From contig JANXAS010000037.1 in NCBI GenBank assembly GCA_025062195.1, positions 1 to 32,670 on the forward strand: DNA of 32,670 nt, written 5' to 3'. This document shows positions 16,761-23,575 of the stretch, in pieces (within the stretch, counting starts at the first letter, position 1; each line of letters opens with the position of its first letter). The translations under genes were made by a program, and so were the position numbers. A model generated the notes under the pieces. The model made no database searches. It saw only the letters and a list, made by a program, of their open reading frames with translations, and was not told the origin of the DNA. Origin of the DNA: Armatimonadota bacterium. GTDB taxonomy: Bacteria; Armatimonadota; Fervidibacteria; Fervidibacterales; Thermosaccharophagaceae.

Positions 16761-16802
16761 TTCGTGCTGCATAATATGCCTTATGCTCATCATGAGATGT
16801 TT

Positions 16803-16881
16803 GGTTGACAAACGACCCGCTTTCTACTATATTGAATAATGGCGATTCATTAGAAGGGGCTTCAGCCGAGAATAAAAACAA
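16803..16881 (+). promoter_or_regulatory. Promoter-hairpin module copy 1 (upstream of first DUF1559 gene)
   Basis: TTGACA (16805-16810), 17 nt, TATATT (16828-16833): a strong sigma-70 promoter. Then GGCGATTCAT, the hairpin GGCTTCAGCC and AATAAAAACAAG. The same ordered module occurs at 18171-18250 before the second DUF1559 gene, and a weaker one at 16902-16981. Conservation of the sequence after the -10 suggests a conserved start of the untranslated leader. Confidence 0.8.
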
Positions 16882-16901
16882 GTCCTTGTCGCACGGAGAC
16901 G

Positions 16902-16981
16902 GATTGACAGACGATTCTTTTCCTGGCAGAGTTAAATAGTGATGATTCATGTAAGAGGGGCTTGGCTCTGAGGGAGAAACT
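16902..16981 (+). promoter_or_regulatory. Promoter-hairpin module copy 2 (degenerate)
   Basis: Begins GGATTGACAGACGATTCTTT and keeps TTGACA (16904-16909), GATGATTCAT and a GGGGCTTGGCTCTG remnant of the hairpin. The -10 position reads CAGAGT, so promoter activity is doubtful. It follows copy 1 after 20 nt, as a tandem duplicate. Confidence 0.5.
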
Positions 16982-17030
16982 TAAATGTGCTCTAATGGCT
17001 GAGACTAATCCCACCTGTTGTGCCATTATC

Positions 17031-17065
17031 ATGTAGGCATCTCTCAGGAACAAAGGTGGTGATGA
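17031..17065 (+). promoter_or_regulatory. Conserved leader block upstream of first DUF1559 gene
   Basis: ATGTAGGCATCTCT, then AAAGGTGGTGATGA. The same two blocks recur at 18331-18362 before the second DUF1559 gene with only small differences between them. The second block looks like a ribosome binding site plus ATG. Could be a regulatory RNA element or a leader-peptide initiation site. Confidence 0.55.
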
Positions 17066-17175
17066 ATGGCGCAAAGGACTGTAAGCATTTGACATATAAA
17101 TTTTCCATTGCGCTGTGCAAGGCAACATTAATGCGTGTTAGTTTCAAATCAAAACTAAGGGAGGTTGATGGGTGA
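17062..17175 (+). CDS. Possible 37-residue leader peptide
   Basis: The ATG at 17062 is preceded by AAAGGTGGTG and opens a frame of 37 codons ([20 protein letters not shown] at its start). Its TGA stop overlaps the ATG at 17175 of the DUF1559 gene, so translation could be coupled. The equivalent position before the second DUF1559 gene has the same ribosome-binding block but a frame of only 7 codons, so the peptide itself is not conserved. Low confidence that it is translated for function. Confidence 0.3.
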   Translation: MNGAKDCKHLTYKFSIALCKATLMRVSFKSKLREVDG

Positions 17176-17999
17176 TGCACAACAAGAGAGCGTCGATTTC
17201 AAACAGACGCAGTGTAATTGGTTTTACGCTGATAGAGCTGCTGGTGGTGATTGCCATAATCGCCATCTTGGCGGCGATACTGTTTCCGGTGTTTGCAAGG
17301 GCAAGAGAAAAGGCTCGCCGCTCAACTTGCCTTAACAATCTTAAACAAATTGGGAATGCACTGATGATGTATGTGCAAGACTATGATGAGACTTGGGTTG
17401 TTGCGTTCGCCGAAGCAGACCCAAGCTATTTTAACTCCGCTTGCCTCCACAACAGGGATGTCTATGTTTCTGTGGTTGGTGGACCTGCTCACAACGATCC
17501 ACCGGGTGACTGCACAAAGTTTCTACCATGGCTGTTGCAACCTTATATAAAGAGCTTTGGGCTTTTTATATGCCCATCGCTGCTTAACATTCCCAGATAT
17601 GAAGACAGCAGGGGATGGGACAATGTAGTTGGTTCTTCCAGCGTTCGCAGAAGCAATGGGGGCTCTTACGCTTGGTTCTGCATGCACTATCGGACAGATG
17701 TCTCTGACTTGATTAGCTTTATGGCAACTGCAAGAGGAATAAGCACCGCTGTGGCGCTTCGCGACACAAATGTTTGTGGCAGACATCTCGCAGCTGCTCG
17801 AAACCCAGCAATGAAACCGGTGGCATTTTGCAACTCATTAGTTGCTCATGCAGCAACAACGGAATCCCGGGTATATCCACCACCCTACGGCACTGCTCAG
17901 GATGCAGGTTGTGTCATAGCCCTATTTGCTGACGGTCATGCGAAGGTGATGATGGGAGACTGGTCCAGAATTCTCAGCTGGGGGTTGGAAAGTTACTGA
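17172..17999 (+). CDS. DUF1559 pseudopilin-like protein (prepilin N-methylation signal)
   Basis: Exported pilin-like protein of about 275 residues. The N-terminal prepilin motif is [20 protein letters not shown]: cleavage after Gly by prepilin peptidase, Phe methylation, Glu at +5 and a long hydrophobic helix. The following [20 protein letters not shown] is the standard DUF1559 continuation. The C-terminus has [13 protein letters not shown], the end of the H-X9-DG motif, but the expected His is replaced (Asp in the [12 protein letters not shown] context). The start is GTG 17172 (GGGAGG 7 nt upstream) or ATG 17175. Many paralogues are typical in Planctomycetota and Armatimonadota. The role in the surface or a secretion filament is unknown. 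Confidence 0.9.
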   Translation: MMHNKRASISNRRSVIGFTLIELLVVIAIIAILAAILFPVFARAREKARRSTCLNNLKQIGNALMMYVQDYDETWVVAFAEADPSYFNSACLHNRDVYVSVVGGPAHNDPPGDCTKFLPWLLQPYIKSFGLFICPSLLNIPRYEDSRGWDNVVGSSSVRRSNGGSYAWFCMHYRTDVSDLISFMATARGISTAVALRDTNVCGRHLAAARNPAMKPVAFCNSLVAHAATTESRVYPPPYGTAQDAGCVIALFADGHAKVMMGDWSRILSWGLESY

Positions 18000-18033
18000 G
18001 AATCATTTGCTATGTAAAACTGTAAAGGATTGT

Positions 18034-18074
18034 TGTGGCTGAAGCCATTCATAAAACTTCTTGCGTGTGATAAC
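18034..18074 (+). repeat. Direct repeat unit a (GTGGCTGAAGCC type)
   Basis: GTGGCTGAAGCCATTCATAA, then CTTCTTGCGTGTGATAAC. It recurs at 18293-18332 as GTGGGGTGAAGCCATTCATA, then TTTTGCGCTGCGTGATATG. The GGCTGAAGCC core is the reverse complement of the GGCTTCAGCC core of the other elements. Confidence 0.6.
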
Positions 18075-18170
18075 TCAGCCTTTGCGTGTTTGAACAAGTT
18101 TTGCACCCTAAAGTTCTACAAAGCGCTTTCGTTGTGTTCAAATTAAGCCTAATAAAGTTGAACAATGTTG

Positions 18171-18250
18171 GGTTGACAGACAATCTGCCTTCTGCCACAC
18201 TAAACAACGGCGATTCATGGAGGGAGCTTTAGCCACGAATAAAAACAAGC
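18171..18250 (+). promoter_or_regulatory. Promoter-hairpin module copy 3 (upstream of second DUF1559 gene)
   Basis: GGTTGACAGACAATCTGCC: TTGACA (18173-18178), 17 nt, then CACACT (18196-18201) at the -10 place. Then GGCGATTCAT, GGAGCTTTAGCCACG and AATAAAAACAAG, matching module copy 1 block for block. The -10 hexamer is much weaker than TATATT in copy 1, which may mean lower or activator-dependent expression. Confidence 0.65.
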
Positions 18251-18292
18251 CCACAAAGAGCAAGCGCTGAAAAGGCTTGAACTTAAGTTTTC

Positions 18293-18332
18293 GTGGGGTG
18301 AAGCCATTCATACATTTTGCGCTGCGTGATAT
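18293..18332 (+). repeat. Direct repeat unit b (GTGG.TGAAGCC type)
   Basis: Second copy of the unit at 18034-18074, directly joined to the ATGTAGGCATCTCT leader block. Confidence 0.55.
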
Positions 18333-18362
18333 GTAGGCATCTCTAAGAGCAAGGTGGTGATG
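18331..18362 (+). promoter_or_regulatory. Conserved leader block upstream of second DUF1559 gene
   Basis: ATGTAGGCATCTCT, then GCAAGGTGGTGATGA. Counterpart of 17031-17065. Here the ATG at 18360 opens only 7 codons before TAA. Confidence 0.55.
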
Positions 18363-18458
18363 AGAAACACGGATCAACAATAAGCATCGGAGGCGCAGTT
18401 GTGGTGTGCAGGTAATGGCAACGCAGGTTGGCGTTCAAACCAAAGGAGGTGATGGACT

Positions 18459-19217
18459 GTGCATAGCAATGCAAGGGGGCAAAAAGCGATTGGTTTCACA
18501 TTGATAGAGTTGCTGGTGGTGATTGCCATAATCGCCATCTTGGCAGCGATACTGTTTCCGGTGTTTGCAAGGGCAAGGGAAAAGGCAAGGCAAACTTCGT
18601 GCTTAAATAATTGCCGTCAGATAGGGCTTGCAATCGCTCAATATCGCCAGGACTATGATGGCTTTATGCCAATTGATGCAAATCCATATGACGACTCCAC
18701 CTTAAGAGCTACAAGGTGCCTTGAAGAATGGCATTACTTAATCCTACCCTACATGCGCAACACACAACTTTTCATATGCCCGTCTGATTCCGGTGCCCGC
18801 TCTCGTGACCCAGATCGTGAGATGGCTGGGAGTGTCCCGCCACCAAACCCATGCTATCCACCAAGATGGTTCAGTTATGCTATTCACACGGGCATATGCT
18901 GTATTTCTGGGTGCAGTGGAGTTGTGGGCGCTCATGAAGCTTATGTGCGCTTCCCATCAGACTTGGTCATGGTATTGGAATCAAACGAAGCCAGAGTTGA
19001 GGGGAACTGCGACCTACCGCTCGCAAACGAAGATTCATGTGATGCGCCCTCTGGAGGATGCGGTAGCCCACCATGCACAGGGCGCAATGTGGATGCCGTT
19101 GATTTTCCATTCAAGCGCCACATGGATGGCTTTGTAGCTATCTTCTTTGACGGGCACGCAAAATGGGTGAAGTATCCGATCCCGGGAAACCAAATAAGCC
19201 TGCGATTCTGCCGCTAA
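18459..19217 (+). CDS. DUF1559 pseudopilin-like protein with H-X9-DG motif
   Basis: Exported pilin-like protein of 252 residues, paralogous to the gene at 17172. The prepilin signal [20 protein letters not shown] is at about residues 13-32, followed by [19 protein letters not shown]. The C-terminal H-X9-DG motif is intact: [17 protein letters not shown]. The start is GTG 18459 with AAAGGAGG 9 nt upstream; no better start exists. Several Cys in the second half ([23 protein letters not shown]) may form disulfides outside the membrane. It lies in tandem with its own promoter-leader module, so it is probably expressed independently of the first gene. Function unknown. Confidence 0.9.
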   Translation: MHSNARGQKAIGFTLIELLVVIAIIAILAAILFPVFARAREKARQTSCLNNCRQIGLAIAQYRQDYDGFMPIDANPYDDSTLRATRCLEEWHYLILPYMRNTQLFICPSDSGARSRDPDREMAGSVPPPNPCYPPRWFSYAIHTGICCISGCSGVVGAHEAYVRFPSDLVMVLESNEARVEGNCDLPLANEDSCDAPSGGCGSPPCTGRNVDAVDFPFKRHMDGFVAIFFDGHAKWVKYPIPGNQISLRFCR

Positions 19218-19336
19218 ACAGCTCCACTGCACAACTTACCAACCAGCAAGATGCCCATACTGCCAGTGAAATCTACCGTGGCAGGGTTCATGCCATAAGT
19301 TATAACGGTGCTTTGATGATTAAAGCGAAATGCCGC

Positions 19337-20962
19337 TCAATATTGAGTGGGTTGAATGCGCATACCACCGTCAACCAAAGCTGTTACAGGTGTAAACTCT
19401 GCCGATGTCATCACCTCAACCCTGTTCTTGCCAGCAGCTTTTGCTCTGAGAAGAGCCTCATCCGCAGCTCGCACTAAGTCATGAGGTTCAAAAACAGTTG
19501 GACCAAGTGCAGCGATACCCGCGCTGATTGTAACTTTGTGTTCAACCGGCGGGTTGCCAAACGAAAAGGTTAATTGCTCTACCAACTTCCTTATTCGCTC
19601 GGCAGCAACCTTAGCACCAGTCAAAGGTGTATGTGGCAAGATGACAGCAAACTCTTCACCACCATAGCGCGCCGGGATGTCTGAGTCCCTCAAGTTCTTC
19701 CGAAGGACCTCCCCAACCTTCGCCAGAATCTCATCCCCAGCAGCATGCCCAAAACGGTCATTGCATTGCTTGAAGTTATCAAGGTCAAACATGATTAGGC
19801 TAAGCGGGTAGCTATATCTCAAAGCTCTGTTATACTCGCGCTGCAGCATCAAGTCAAAGTAACGCCTGTTATACACGCCTGTCAGTTGGTCAGTCTGAGC
19901 CATCTGCTGTAGTTCCTGAAGCAAGCGTGTATTCTCAATGGCAGATGCTATGTGAGCTGCAATGAGTGACATCAACCTCAAATCCTCATGCGTGAATGGG
20001 TCTCTACTCCTTGAGCCATACACTGCGAGCACTCCGACAATGTTTCCACCGGCTCTCACTGGCACTGCCATAAATGTATGATATGCCGAAGCCTGCTGAG
20101 TTAAGTCATCGGATGCCATGCCCGGTGTGCCCACTGCAAGCTCTCCAAACAGCAATGGCGCTCCGGTTTGAAACACATGACCAACAACACCTTGCCCCGC
20201 TGATATGCTCAGCGGAAACTCATCTGCTGCATCCGACGGTTGGAAATGGCGCAGCTCAAGCAGCTTTGATGTCGGGCTGTAAATGTAAAGCAGCGTGTGA
20301 GAGGCTTCAAGCTGCACATGCGCTGTATCAACCGCCATCTGTAATGCAGCGCCAAGCCTCTCGGGAAACAGCAGTTCTCCGCCAAGCTGATAAAGCTCTT
20401 CAATACGCCTGAACAACTCATCAATAGCACGAACGCGATGTAAGAATGGCGTCATAAAAACAGTCCCGAAGGCTGAAAAGAAGAAGAGCGACACCCATGC
20501 ACCGTAGATTGGAATGAGCAACTGGTTGGCAAGGAAGTAACGAGCTACCCATAGCATGATGGATGCGAAGCCTGTGACCATCAACCCCCATGCGAGTTTA
20601 AACGATGCGCATGTGTTGACTATCGGGAGCAAGTAGAACGCCGTCAAAATCTCAACATTGGGTGTTGGCACCGAGACTGCTGCAGTTACAGCGAGAAGGT
20701 CAATTGCTGGCACACCAACGATTACAATCCTGTGCCAGCGCCTATATCGCCTTGGGCTGGCAGTGAGTAGCACGATGGCAAGGTTGTATAACGCAAAGCA
20801 CATGACAGCACCGGTAAGCAAGTTTGGTTCAACAGCACCGGTCAAAGTGAACACCGCTAAGCCAAGTCCAATCCAACGGGCATGCGTTGACCAAAGCATC
20901 ACCCTGTATGACCTTTCAAGCACACCTATAACCTGCTCAAGTTGCTTTGAGGCAAGTCCCAC
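19337..20962 (-). CDS. Membrane-bound GAF-GGDEF diguanylate cyclase
   Basis: Makes cyclic di-GMP from two GTP. About 541 residues. Six or so N-terminal membrane helices (about 28-180) form a sensor region of no named family. A GAF domain follows (about 200-350) and then a GGDEF domain with DQLTGVYNRRYFD at its start and the active site RYGGEEF (434-438). RDSD lies five residues before it and is a complete RxxD inhibitory site, so product feedback is likely. The GTG at 20960-20962 follows GAGGTG by 6 nt; a GTG three codons earlier is possible. Convergent with the pseudopilin genes. The signal sensed is unknown. Confidence 0.92.
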   Translation of the reverse strand: MGLASKQLEQVIGVLERSYRVMLWSTHARWIGLGLAVFTLTGAVEPNLLTGAVMCFALYNLAIVLLTASPRRYRRWHRIVIVGVPAIDLLAVTAAVSVPTPNVEILTAFYLLPIVNTCASFKLAWGLMVTGFASIMLWVARYFLANQLLIPIYGAWVSLFFFSAFGTVFMTPFLHRVRAIDELFRRIEELYQLGGELLFPERLGAALQMAVDTAHVQLEASHTLLYIYSPTSKLLELRHFQPSDAADEFPLSISAGQGVVGHVFQTGAPLLFGELAVGTPGMASDDLTQQASAYHTFMAVPVRAGGNIVGVLAVYGSRSRDPFTHEDLRLMSLIAAHIASAIENTRLLQELQQMAQTDQLTGVYNRRYFDLMLQREYNRALRYSYPLSLIMFDLDNFKQCNDRFGHAAGDEILAKVGEVLRKNLRDSDIPARYGGEEFAVILPHTPLTGAKVAAERIRKLVEQLTFSFGNPPVEHKVTISAGIAALGPTVFEPHDLVRAADEALLRAKAAGKNRVEVMTSAEFTPVTALVDGGMRIQPTQY

Positions 20963-21256
20963 TAACTTCACCTCTGCGCTTTGTTATTTCAGTAAACGCT
21001 TGACTGAAAGCCGGGTGCGCCTCACATTCAATTTTGCCATCCATACACTAAGCACCACGAAAAGCGCAGCAAAGCTTTTTCAGGCGTCACAGATGAAGCA
21101 ACAGCCTTTCAAATTGCAGCTTTTATAACAAGCCATCGTAAAAGGACACCTGCTTTGCATATCCATCTCATAAATCGGCAAACTCGTTTGTGCACTTTAA
21201 TCATTCGTTCTTTGCCCAAAAGTTTGTTTGTTCGTAGTGAGGCACGAATAAGCTTT

Positions 21257-21281
21257 GGCTCGGCATTAGCCTTGCCCTACA
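21257..21281 (+). repeat. Hairpin repeat, family R2, copy 3
   Basis: GGCTCGGCATTAGCCTTGCC followed by CTACA. It is flanked by CACGAATAAGCTT and AAGTTTCGTG, which are themselves near-inverted, giving a nested hairpin. Confidence 0.6.
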
Positions 21282-21411
21282 AGTTTCGTGGCTAACTGTG
21301 AGCATTGTCGTCAAGGTAGTTCGTAGTAAGGCACGAAGCGAAGCGTAGTGCCGTCAGGAACAGGATGAGGAACAAAAGTCAAGTAACAAATTTGGACGCC
21401 ACTTCGCTAAC

Positions 21412-21451
21412 GCTTCGTGGCTAACTATGAACCTAACAAACGAAGCTTTGG
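21412..21451 (+). repeat. 40-bp direct repeat, unit a
   Basis: GCTTCGTGGCTAACTATGAA, then CCTAACAAACGAAGCTTTGG. It recurs 63 bp later at 21475-21514 with few changes; a partial third copy, TTTCGTGGCTAACTGTGA, is at 21284-21301. Confidence 0.7.
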
Positions 21452-21473
21452 TTCGGCGGAGCCTTGCCCTCCC
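21450..21473 (+). repeat. Hairpin repeat, family R2, copy 4
   Basis: GGTTCGGCGGAGCCTTGCCC followed by TCCC. It sits inside the inverted pair ACGAAGCT (21440-21447) and AGCTTCGT (21474-21481), an 8-bp perfect outer stem. Confidence 0.65.
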
Positions 21474-21474
21474 A

Positions 21475-21514
21475 GCTTCGTGGCTAACTGCGAACCTGAC
21501 AAACGAAGTTTGTG
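21475..21514 (+). repeat. 40-bp direct repeat, unit b
   Basis: GCTTCGTGGCTAACTGCGAA, then CCTGACAAACGAAGTTTGTG. Ends 41 bp before the chosen permease start. Confidence 0.7.
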
Positions 21515-21555
21515 GTAAAGAGCGTAATCATTTATTCAAGCAGGGTGATGAGCGA

Positions 21556-22476
21556 ATGCGCGAGCGCATACTCCTTGTCCTGATAGCCATCATGATATGC
21601 GTGAATATCTTGATTGAGCGCTCTATCAACCCATTAGGTTTGCTTGAGATGACAAGGCATTTCCTTGAAGTGTGGCTGCTTGCGTTACCAATGACGCTTT
21701 TGATCATAAGTGGTGGGATTGACTTGTCCGTTGGTTCAATGGTTGGATTGGGCGTTGTCACTATCGGCATATCGTGGGGTGACCTTAAACTCAATATCTG
21801 GAGCGGGGTCATATTGACCATCATAGTAGGAACTTTCTCTGGCATGCTGAATGGGGCTGTTGTCGCTTACATTCGTGTCCCACCGCTAATAGTGACTCTT
21901 GCAACGATGGCTGTCTATCGCGGCTTGGCATATGGGTTCAGCCAAGCAAAACCATATAGCGGCTTTCCAAGCTCATTTGAGATTATCGGGCAGGGCTACA
22001 TCCTCGGCATACCGACGCAACTCATCATCTTCGCTATATTGGCATTGCTCACATCATTCATCGCCTCAAAAACAGTATGGGGAAGGTATGTATATGCCAT
22101 TGGGCAAAATGAAACTGCGGCTCGCTTCTCCGGAATACCAGTTGAGGCGATCAAACTTTGCCTTTACACATACAGCGGCTTTTGTGCGGCGCTCGCAGCG
22201 CTCATACTTGTCTCAAGGACAAACACTGCAAGAGCTGATGCCGGATTAGGATACGAACTTGATGTCATAGCTTCGGTGCTGCTTGGTGGAGCGAGCATCT
22301 CTGGTGGCGAAGGAAGCATCCTTGGGACAGTGTTGGGGTTGATTGTGATAGCACTTGTGCGAAGAGCATTGACATTGCAACTTGTGCGCACCGAGGGGCA
22401 AACTATGGTCATAGGCGCTTTGCTCATCGCAAGCGTAGTAGCAGATCAACTGCTCCGCAGGAGGGAGAAGCGATGA
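21556..22476 (+). CDS. Ribose-type sugar ABC transporter permease (second system)
   Basis: RbsC-family inner-membrane permease of 306 residues. Diagnostic stretches are ISGGIDLSVGSMVGL, YIRVPPLIVTLATMAVYRGLAYG, YAIGQNETAARFSGIPV and DVIASVLLGGASISGGEGS. The open frame starts at 21427, but its first 43 codons are repeat DNA; the ATG at 21556 is chosen because AGGGTGATG lies upstream and MRERILLVLIAIMICVNI starts the first helix. The stop overlaps the start of the binding-protein gene by 4 nt (ATGA), so the two are translationally coupled. Similar in type to the permease at 8314-9306, but only distantly so. No ATPase gene is adjacent. Confidence 0.93.
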   Translation: MRERILLVLIAIMICVNILIERSINPLGLLEMTRHFLEVWLLALPMTLLIISGGIDLSVGSMVGLGVVTIGISWGDLKLNIWSGVILTIIVGTFSGMLNGAVVAYIRVPPLIVTLATMAVYRGLAYGFSQAKPYSGFPSSFEIIGQGYILGIPTQLIIFAILALLTSFIASKTVWGRYVYAIGQNETAARFSGIPVEAIKLCLYTYSGFCAALAALILVSRTNTARADAGLGYELDVIASVLLGGASISGGEGSILGTVLGLIVIALVRRALTLQLVRTEGQTMVIGALLIASVVADQLLRRREKR

Positions 22477-23537
22477 ACGGGATCAAAGTTCCTCACAGGC
22501 TGATAAAGCCTTGTCTCGCAATGCTGCTCATAGCTATGCCAGCTACACTTTTCATAAGCTATGCTTTGTTCGGGTGCACTAAAGCGCGTGGCTCTAAGGA
22601 AGGTTATTCGGGTTCTAAGCGCGCAATCACTGTGCTCATGGTTCCGAAGATAAAAGGCATTGATTACTTCAACGCGTGCGAGCGCGGCGCAAAGGAAGCC
22701 GTCAAGGAACTCGGCGGCATAAAGCTAATCTATGAGGGGCCAACGGAAGCAAGAGTTGAGGCTCAAATACAACTGATTGAAACATGGACTCTAAGGAAGC
22801 CGGATGTCATCGCTGTATCGTGCAATGACCCAGTTGCAATCTCAGCGTCGCTAAAGAAAGCACGCCAAGCAGGTATAAGGGTGCTCACTTGGGATGCAGA
22901 CGCAGATGCAAAGCGCTCCCGCCGCGAATTCTTCTGCAACCAAGCCACATTTCAAGATGTCGGCTACTCGTTGGTTGATGAAATGGTAAAGCAAGTCGGA
23001 GTGAATGCTCAAGTTGCAATAGTCACAAGCTCACTTACCGCTCCAAACCAAAACGAGTGGATGAAATGGATGAAGAGGCGCATGCAAGCAAAGTATCCAA
23101 AGATGAAGTTGGTGACGATACAACCATCCGAGGAGGATCAACAACTCGCCTACCAAAAGACGCAGGAGATAATACGAGCTTACCCGAATGTGAAAGGGAT
23201 ATTCGCAATCTCATCGGTGGCATTTCCTGGCGCCGCACAAGCTGTCAGGGACTTGGGCAAAAGCGGAAAGATAGCGGTCGTTGGTCTTTCAACACCGAAT
23301 GTCATGCGCCCGTTTGTAAAAGACGGGACTGTTAAAACTGTGATACTTTGGAACCCGGTTGACTTAGGCTACCTTGTCATCTATGCAGCGAGGGCACTTG
23401 TTGATGGCGAATTGAAACCGGGGATGAAAAAGCTTAAGGCTGGCAGGCTCGGAGAGGTTGAAGTGCGTGGCGACGAGATAATACTTGGACCGCCAATGAA
23501 GTTTACGAGGGATAACATTGACAAGTTCAACTTCTGA
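22473..23537 (+). CDS. Ribose-type sugar ABC transporter substrate-binding lipoprotein (second system)
   Basis: Family I periplasmic binding protein, 354 residues. The lipoprotein signal ends in YALFGC with Cys35 as the lipidation site. Core features include ACERGAKEAVKELGGIKLIYEGP, RVLTWDADADAKRSR (hinge-like Asp cluster), VAIVTSSLTAPNQNEWMKWM and GKIAVVGLSTPNVMRPFV. GGAGGGAGAAGCG precedes the ATG, which overlaps the permease stop. It differs from the first system's binding protein in the specificity loops (TWDAD against TVDSD), so a different sugar is likely. The gene order permease, binding protein, DUF2961 enzyme suggests a fructose- or arabinofuranose-type ligand; this is inference. Confidence 0.92.
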   Translation: MNGIKVPHRLIKPCLAMLLIAMPATLFISYALFGCTKARGSKEGYSGSKRAITVLMVPKIKGIDYFNACERGAKEAVKELGGIKLIYEGPTEARVEAQIQLIETWTLRKPDVIAVSCNDPVAISASLKKARQAGIRVLTWDADADAKRSRREFFCNQATFQDVGYSLVDEMVKQVGVNAQVAIVTSSLTAPNQNEWMKWMKRRMQAKYPKMKLVTIQPSEEDQQLAYQKTQEIIRAYPNVKGIFAISSVAFPGAAQAVRDLGKSGKIAVVGLSTPNVMRPFVKDGTVKTVILWNPVDLGYLVIYAARALVDGELKPGMKKLKAGRLGEVEVRGDEIILGPPMKFTRDNIDKFNF

Positions 23538-23575
23538 GCGATGGAGCATGTTCATAAGGAGTCGGCAGGACAGCT

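Larger units (their letters stand above)
16641..17171. other. Long regulatory leader of the first DUF1559 gene
   Basis: 531 bp without a large gene. In order: an inverted repeat GAGAGGGC/GCCCTCTC (16651-16658 with 16696-16703) just after the previous stop; R3 copy 3; two tandem promoter-like modules (16803-16881 and 16902-16981); the conserved leader block ATGTAGGCATCTCT (17031); and a possible 37-codon leader ORF. If the first promoter is used, the 5' untranslated region is about 330 nt. Confidence 0.6.
18000..18458. other. Long regulatory leader of the second DUF1559 gene
   Basis: 459 bp between the two DUF1559 genes. In order: a direct-repeat unit (18034-18074), promoter-hairpin module copy 3 (18171-18250), a second copy of that unit (18293-18332), the conserved leader block (18331-18362), a GGCAACGCAGG/TTCAAACCAAAGGAGG segment also traceable in the first leader, and the GGAGG of the gene. 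No gene is seen inside. Confidence 0.6.
20963..21555. other. Repeat-rich spacer upstream of the second sugar importer
   Basis: 593 bp between divergent genes. The left part (to about 21200) shows nothing. From 21230 it is filled with related repeat units: CGTAGTGAGGCACGAA (21233-21248), CGTAGTAAGGCACGAA (21324-21339), R2 copies 3 and 4, and a 40-bp direct repeat. The translated frame of the permease extends into this DNA to 21427, but the extension encodes repeat sequence and is not a family N-terminus. Confidence 0.6.

Noticed and set aside
16641-17171. c-di-GMP (GEMM) riboswitch in the DUF1559 leaders
   Set aside because: Looked for the conserved GEMM core and tetraloop-receptor blocks but did not find them; the leader is conserved but of unknown type.
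18793-19137. 114-codon plus-strand frame within the second DUF1559 gene
   Set aside because: Out-of-frame shadow of a clear coding gene.
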